Positions 5,889 to 8,552 of a stretch of DNA of 8,552 nucleotides are shown piece by piece. Source of the stretch: an uncultured Oscillospiraceae bacterium (lineage in GTDB: Bacteria; Bacillota; Clostridia; Oscillospirales; Oscillospiraceae). Both the position numbers and the translations under genes were made by a program. Location: contig CALDMA010000155.1 of the NCBI GenBank assembly GCA_937915075.1, positions 1-8,552 of the forward strand. Direction: 5' to 3'. How positions within the stretch are numbered: the stretch's first letter is position 1; every line of letters starts with the position of its first letter. A model generated the notes under the pieces. That model worked only from the letters and a program-made list of their open reading frames with translations. It was not told the DNA's origin and ran no database searches.

Positions 5889-6362
5889 TCAAAGAAAGCG
5901 GAGTTCCAGCGCAGTGATCTCGCCGTTTTGTTTATAGGCGTATACGCCATAGCACCCATCGCCGTACCCGGACGAGCTGTAAAAGCCGTCCTCTGTCAGC
6001 CACGCATCACCATGACGGATCCTGTCGCAGAATTTGCTCCACGCCTCGTCGCTGTAATCCGGTTTGTTGTGGAAGAAGCCTGCCAGCCCGGCATCCACGC
6101 CAATGCTGCCGATCTCCTCCATGTCTTTCTGGCGCGGGATATCACCGTTTCGGTAGATCCCGATGGCGCCGACCAGCATATACGAATACGGTGTGCCGTC
6201 CTCGTACTTGCCTTTGTCGGTATGGCGCCAGACATAGCAGGCATATTCGCCTTCGCGGATCTTCACATCGTTCATCCGGCACCAGACATCCTTGTCATAG
6301 CATGGGTCAGTGATATCCACGCTGCCGCGGAAATCCATGACTCCGATCTTTTTTCTTCTCAT
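5889..6362 (-). CDS. DUF4241-like protein, 157 residues
   Basis: Several segments match the DUF4241 pattern (PF14025) as I remember it: GSVDITDPCY (13-22), a central GAIGIY (65-70), IGVDAGLAGFF (87-97) and a closing SSSGYGDGCYGVYAY (129-143) followed by GEITALELRF. The predicted fold is mostly beta strands, and the protein should be cytoplasmic. I know of no established activity. The ATG at 6360-6362 is preceded by GAGGAGG at eight bases, while the open frame upstream to 6428 runs into the hairpin after the ligase gene. It is the first gene after that hairpin, 116 bases from the ligase stop, and only 13 bases before the next start, so it opens the compact cassette. The family name is moderately secure; the gene itself is secure. 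Confidence 0.88.
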   Translation of the reverse strand: MRRKKIGVMDFRGSVDITDPCYDKDVWCRMNDVKIREGEYACYVWRHTDKGKYEDGTPYSYMLVGAIGIYRNGDIPRQKDMEEIGSIGVDAGLAGFFHNKPDYSDEAWSKFCDRIRHGDAWLTEDGFYSSSGYGDGCYGVYAYKQNGEITALELRFL

Positions 6363-6421
6363 TGTGTGTCCTCCTCTGTGTGAGAATTTACAGGAAACAA
6401 TTTGCCCTCTGCGGAAAAAGC

Positions 6422-6474
6422 ACAGCAAACTGAAAACGGAGCAGGAAATTCCTGCTCCGTAACCGTTTTGCTGT
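6422..6474 (-). terminator. Long hairpin after the ligase gene, probable terminator or attenuator
   Basis: ACGGAGCAGGAA (6436-6447) pairs perfectly with 6449-6460. An outer stem of eight pairs joins ACAGCAAA (6422-6429) to its complement (6467-6474), and an alternative AAAACGG/CCGTTTT pairing is also possible. On the minus strand the inner stem ends in CGTTTTC, giving a short U-run. The hairpin begins a few bases after the ligase stop (6479-6481). No good promoter was found between it and the next gene at 6362, so it may be leaky and tune expression rather than end the transcript. Confidence 0.65.
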
Positions 6475-6478
6475 CCCT

Positions 6479-8452
6479 TCAGATCAGCATGTCCTCAAAT
6501 TCCTGCTCAGTGAGCGTTTTTACGCCCAACTGCTGCGCTTTGGCCAGCTTGCTGCCGGCTTTTTCGCCAACGATCAGGTAATCGGTTTTTTTGCTCACGG
6601 CGCTGGACGGATGGGCGCCCAGAGAAAGCAGCTTCTCCTGAATGCCATCGCGGGTGTAATGCTCCAACTTTCCGGTTGCGACAACGCTCTTGCCTGCGAA
6701 GGGGTTATTCATGGTGGTTTCCATCGTCAGATTCTCCTTTGTTTCAAATTGAATTTTTCTCAGCAGCGGACGCCAGAGCTTTGCCTCTTCCGCATCCGCA
6801 TACCATGTGTAGATGTTATTGTGCATGGTCTCGCCGAAATCCGACAGCTGGGTAAAATCGAAGCCATTGATGATTGCTGCCTCAAACTCAGCCCAGGAGC
6901 CGTGGAAGTATTTGTCCAGATCCCGGCCGGCATGACGCCCGACCATTGGGATACCAAGACCGGCGATGAACTTTGCCAGCGTGCAGCGACGGCTCTTTTC
7001 GATTGCCGCCTGCAGTCGGTCAAAGGACCTTTCGCCGAAGCCTTCGGTACGGATGATCTCCTCGCGGTGCTGCTCCAGATCATAGAGGTCACCGAAGTTC
7101 CGTACCCAGCCGTGACCGATCAGCTTCTCCAGCGTCGTTGCAGAGAGCCCTTCGATCCCCATCCGGGTCTTTTCGCAAAAGTGCGTGAATTTCTGCACCA
7201 GCTTGGCTGCACAGTGCGGATTGGCACAGTACAGTTGGCGTGTGCCGCCCGTGGTGTGCCTGACTGTGAGCGGTTCGCCGCAGCAGGGGCAGGTCATGGG
7301 CAGTACATAGGTGTTGCTCTGTGTCTTGTTATCCGCGATCTGCGGGATGATCAGGTTCGCCTTGTACACGCTGATCTCATCTCCGACGCCGAACTGAAAC
7401 GCGTCGAAGATATCAAGATTGTGCAGATAGGCGCGGCTGACGAGCGTACCGTCAATGCTGACCGGGTCGAACAAACCTGTGATACTCACCATGCCGGTTC
7501 TGGTCGTGGCCAGTTCCACGCCGCGAAAGCGTGTTTCATACAGCTCATCCGCCCATTTAAGCGCGATCAGGCGATTCTCGTGATGTCCGGTGGCCCCAAG
7601 GCTCTTGCCATAGCGGATATCCTCATATTCCATGATGAGTCCATCTACCGGATAAGCAAACTTTTTAGGTTCCATGCCCGCGACAGCGTCGCAGACATCC
7701 TGCTCACTGTGCGCAGAATCCAAAAAGAGATAGGGCACAACCGAAAAGCCGTTACGCTGCAGAAATTGCTGCTGCGCCAATTTGCTCTTCGGCTCCAGAT
7801 AATCGCTGACCAGTTCAAAGGCCCAGAACTCCAACCTGCGCTTACTCGCTTCGCCAGCGTCGAGTTTTCGGACACTGCCGGAGGCCAGATTCCGCGGATG
7901 GGTATAGGGTTCCTCCAGATCGGCATTGATCTTACGGAAGCGCTCCCATGAGATGACACCTTCTCCTCGCACCTCAAATGATTCCTTCGTAGGAATCATC
8001 AAGGGAACATTCCGGAAGGTACGAACCGTGTGCGTCACATCTTCACCGACGATGCCTTCGCGGCCGCGGGTAATGGCCTGCTTCAGTGTCCCGGACTCAT
8101 ACCGCAGCACCAGCGTCAGGCCGTCCATCTTCCAGCTCAGCATCACAGCCCGCCCGGCGGCAAACCGGATCAGATCCTCAATCGATTTGGTTTTTCCCGC
8201 AGACAGCATGGGCTTTGTATGCCGCACCTCTGCCAGACTTTCCAGAATCTCTCCGGAAACCTTCTGTGTCGGTGAGCCAGAAAGTACAAGCCCGGTATCC
8301 CGCTCCAAAGAAGTGAGTTCCTCCGTCAGCCGGTCATATTCCAGATCCGTCATGATGGGTGCATCGTTTTTGTAGTAAGCGATATCCGCTTCTGTGAGCT
8401 GGTCGATCAGTTCACGCATCCGTTCCAGATTGGTTTTGTCTGTTTCATGCAT
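6479..8452 (-). CDS. ligA: NAD-dependent DNA ligase (LigA type), divergent, 657 residues
   Basis: The enzyme seals nicks in duplex DNA using NAD+ and a covalent lysine-AMP intermediate. All LigA domains are present. The NMN-binding Ia domain is at about 1-65 (YYKNDAPIMTDLEYD), and the adenylation domain follows with nucleophile K108 in WKMDG, TRG at 128-130, EVRGE at 160-164, PRN/R195 at 186-195, DG at 270-271 and K299. The OB fold contains TRTG and LVSRAYLHN (337-345). A four-cysteine zinc finger is C388, C391, C409 and C414, then helix-hairpin-helix repeats and a C-terminal BRCT domain (about 583-657). The length is close to the 671 residues of E. coli LigA. The ATG at 8450-8452 has AAAGGAGA at eight bases; a TTG further upstream overlaps the previous stop. 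Several residues usually conserved around the active site differ (H23→Y27, E113→S106, K290→E275, E. coli numbering first). It is probably an element-borne extra ligase. Confidence 0.95.
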   Translation of the reverse strand: MHETDKTNLERMRELIDQLTEADIAYYKNDAPIMTDLEYDRLTEELTSLERDTGLVLSGSPTQKVSGEILESLAEVRHTKPMLSAGKTKSIEDLIRFAAGRAVMLSWKMDGLTLVLRYESGTLKQAITRGREGIVGEDVTHTVRTFRNVPLMIPTKESFEVRGEGVISWERFRKINADLEEPYTHPRNLASGSVRKLDAGEASKRRLEFWAFELVSDYLEPKSKLAQQQFLQRNGFSVVPYLFLDSAHSEQDVCDAVAGMEPKKFAYPVDGLIMEYEDIRYGKSLGATGHHENRLIALKWADELYETRFRGVELATTRTGMVSITGLFDPVSIDGTLVSRAYLHNLDIFDAFQFGVGDEISVYKANLIIPQIADNKTQSNTYVLPMTCPCCGEPLTVRHTTGGTRQLYCANPHCAAKLVQKFTHFCEKTRMGIEGLSATTLEKLIGHGWVRNFGDLYDLEQHREEIIRTEGFGERSFDRLQAAIEKSRRCTLAKFIAGLGIPMVGRHAGRDLDKYFHGSWAEFEAAIINGFDFTQLSDFGETMHNNIYTWYADAEEAKLWRPLLRKIQFETKENLTMETTMNNPFAGKSVVATGKLEHYTRDGIQEKLLSLGAHPSSAVSKKTDYLIVGEKAGSKLAKAQQLGVKTLTEQEFEDMLI

Positions 8453-8469
8453 AATGCGTCTCCTTTCTG

Positions 8470-8552
8470 TCAATAGATTTTGCTGAGATATTGCCGGACG
8501 GTCTGAAGCCGATCCTGTGCAGCGCTTTCTGCGTCAGGGTCGGCTCCGTTAG
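8470..8552 (-). CDS. C-terminal end of an unidentified protein (enters from right edge)
   Basis: One minus-strand frame is open from the right edge to a TGA at 8470-8472 and gives 26 residues, beginning NGADPDAESA and ending RLQTVRQYLSKIY. The other frames either stop at once or run through the ligase ribosome binding site. The ending looks like a natural amphipathic helix. The stop lies 17 bases before the ligase ATG, with the ligase ribosome binding site in between, so the two genes are probably cotranscribed. The fragment is too short to assign a family. Confidence 0.65.
   Translation of the reverse strand, partial: NGADPDAESAAQDRLQTVRQYLSKIY

Noticed and set aside
6611..7951. 446-codon open frame on the plus strand
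   Set aside because: It lies wholly antisense to the ligase gene, has no ribosome binding site that I can see, and its product shows no recognisable motif. It is a composition shadow of the ligase codons.
8453..8473. Upstream TTG start for the ligase, seven codons earlier
   Set aside because: It overlaps the stop of the preceding gene, and the ribosome binding site AAAGGAGA lies inside this extension, at the proper distance for the ATG at 8452.
1..8552. CRISPR array, tRNA, rRNA or insertion sequence
   Set aside because: Reading both strands showed no regularly spaced direct repeats, no cloverleaf-like segment, no rRNA-like sequence, and no transposase or terminal inverted repeats.

Overview
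The window looks like accessory DNA from a Gram-positive gut anaerobe of the class Clostridia, probably the Oscillospiraceae/Ruminococcaceae group. It is most likely part of an integrative conjugative element or plasmid. This rests on strong AGGAGG-type ribosome binding sites before nearly every gene, compact overlapping genes, and a gene set (YodL-like, DUF4262-like, DUF4241-like and YkgJ cysteine-cluster proteins plus an extra NAD-dependent DNA ligase) that I associate with mobile elements of gut Firmicutes. No integrase, relaxase or replication gene is in the window, so the mobile-element assignment is inference.

Every supported gene lies on the minus strand, so the map reads from right to left. 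At the right edge is the C-terminal end of an unidentified gene (8470-8552). A complete, divergent NAD-dependent DNA ligase (6479-8452) follows, and after it a long hairpin (6422-6474). Next comes a tight run of seven small or medium genes (6362 down to 2898) that overlap or nearly touch: a DUF4241-like protein, four unrecognised proteins, a DUF4262-like protein and a YodL-domain protein. A perfect 14-bp hairpin (2835-2866) separates this run from two tandem, related YkgJ proteins (2132-2812 and 1357-2091). The second YkgJ gene overlaps a conserved-looking 213-residue protein (723-1364), and a 77-residue protein (414-647) ends the series. No convincing promoter was found between 414 and 8552, so the transcription start is probably beyond the right edge, with the hairpins dividing or attenuating the transcript.

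The left 413 bases are mostly non-coding and A+T-rich. They hold a hairpin just past the last gene (357-388), a strong intrinsic terminator (201-232), and a near-consensus promoter (101-129) with an adjacent small dyad. The promoter leads through a good ribosome binding site to the first 18 codons of another gene that runs off the left edge. This is a clear boundary between two transcription units.

Only the ligase has a firm biochemical role, sealing DNA nicks with NAD+. The others are recognised at most by family name. The most noteworthy points are: coupled changes at two adenine-contact positions of the ligase; a probable one-base frame change at an A6 run near the end of the YodL gene; the YkgJ pair with a shared C-terminal helical motif; and a run of overlapping genes of unknown function that travels with the ligase.
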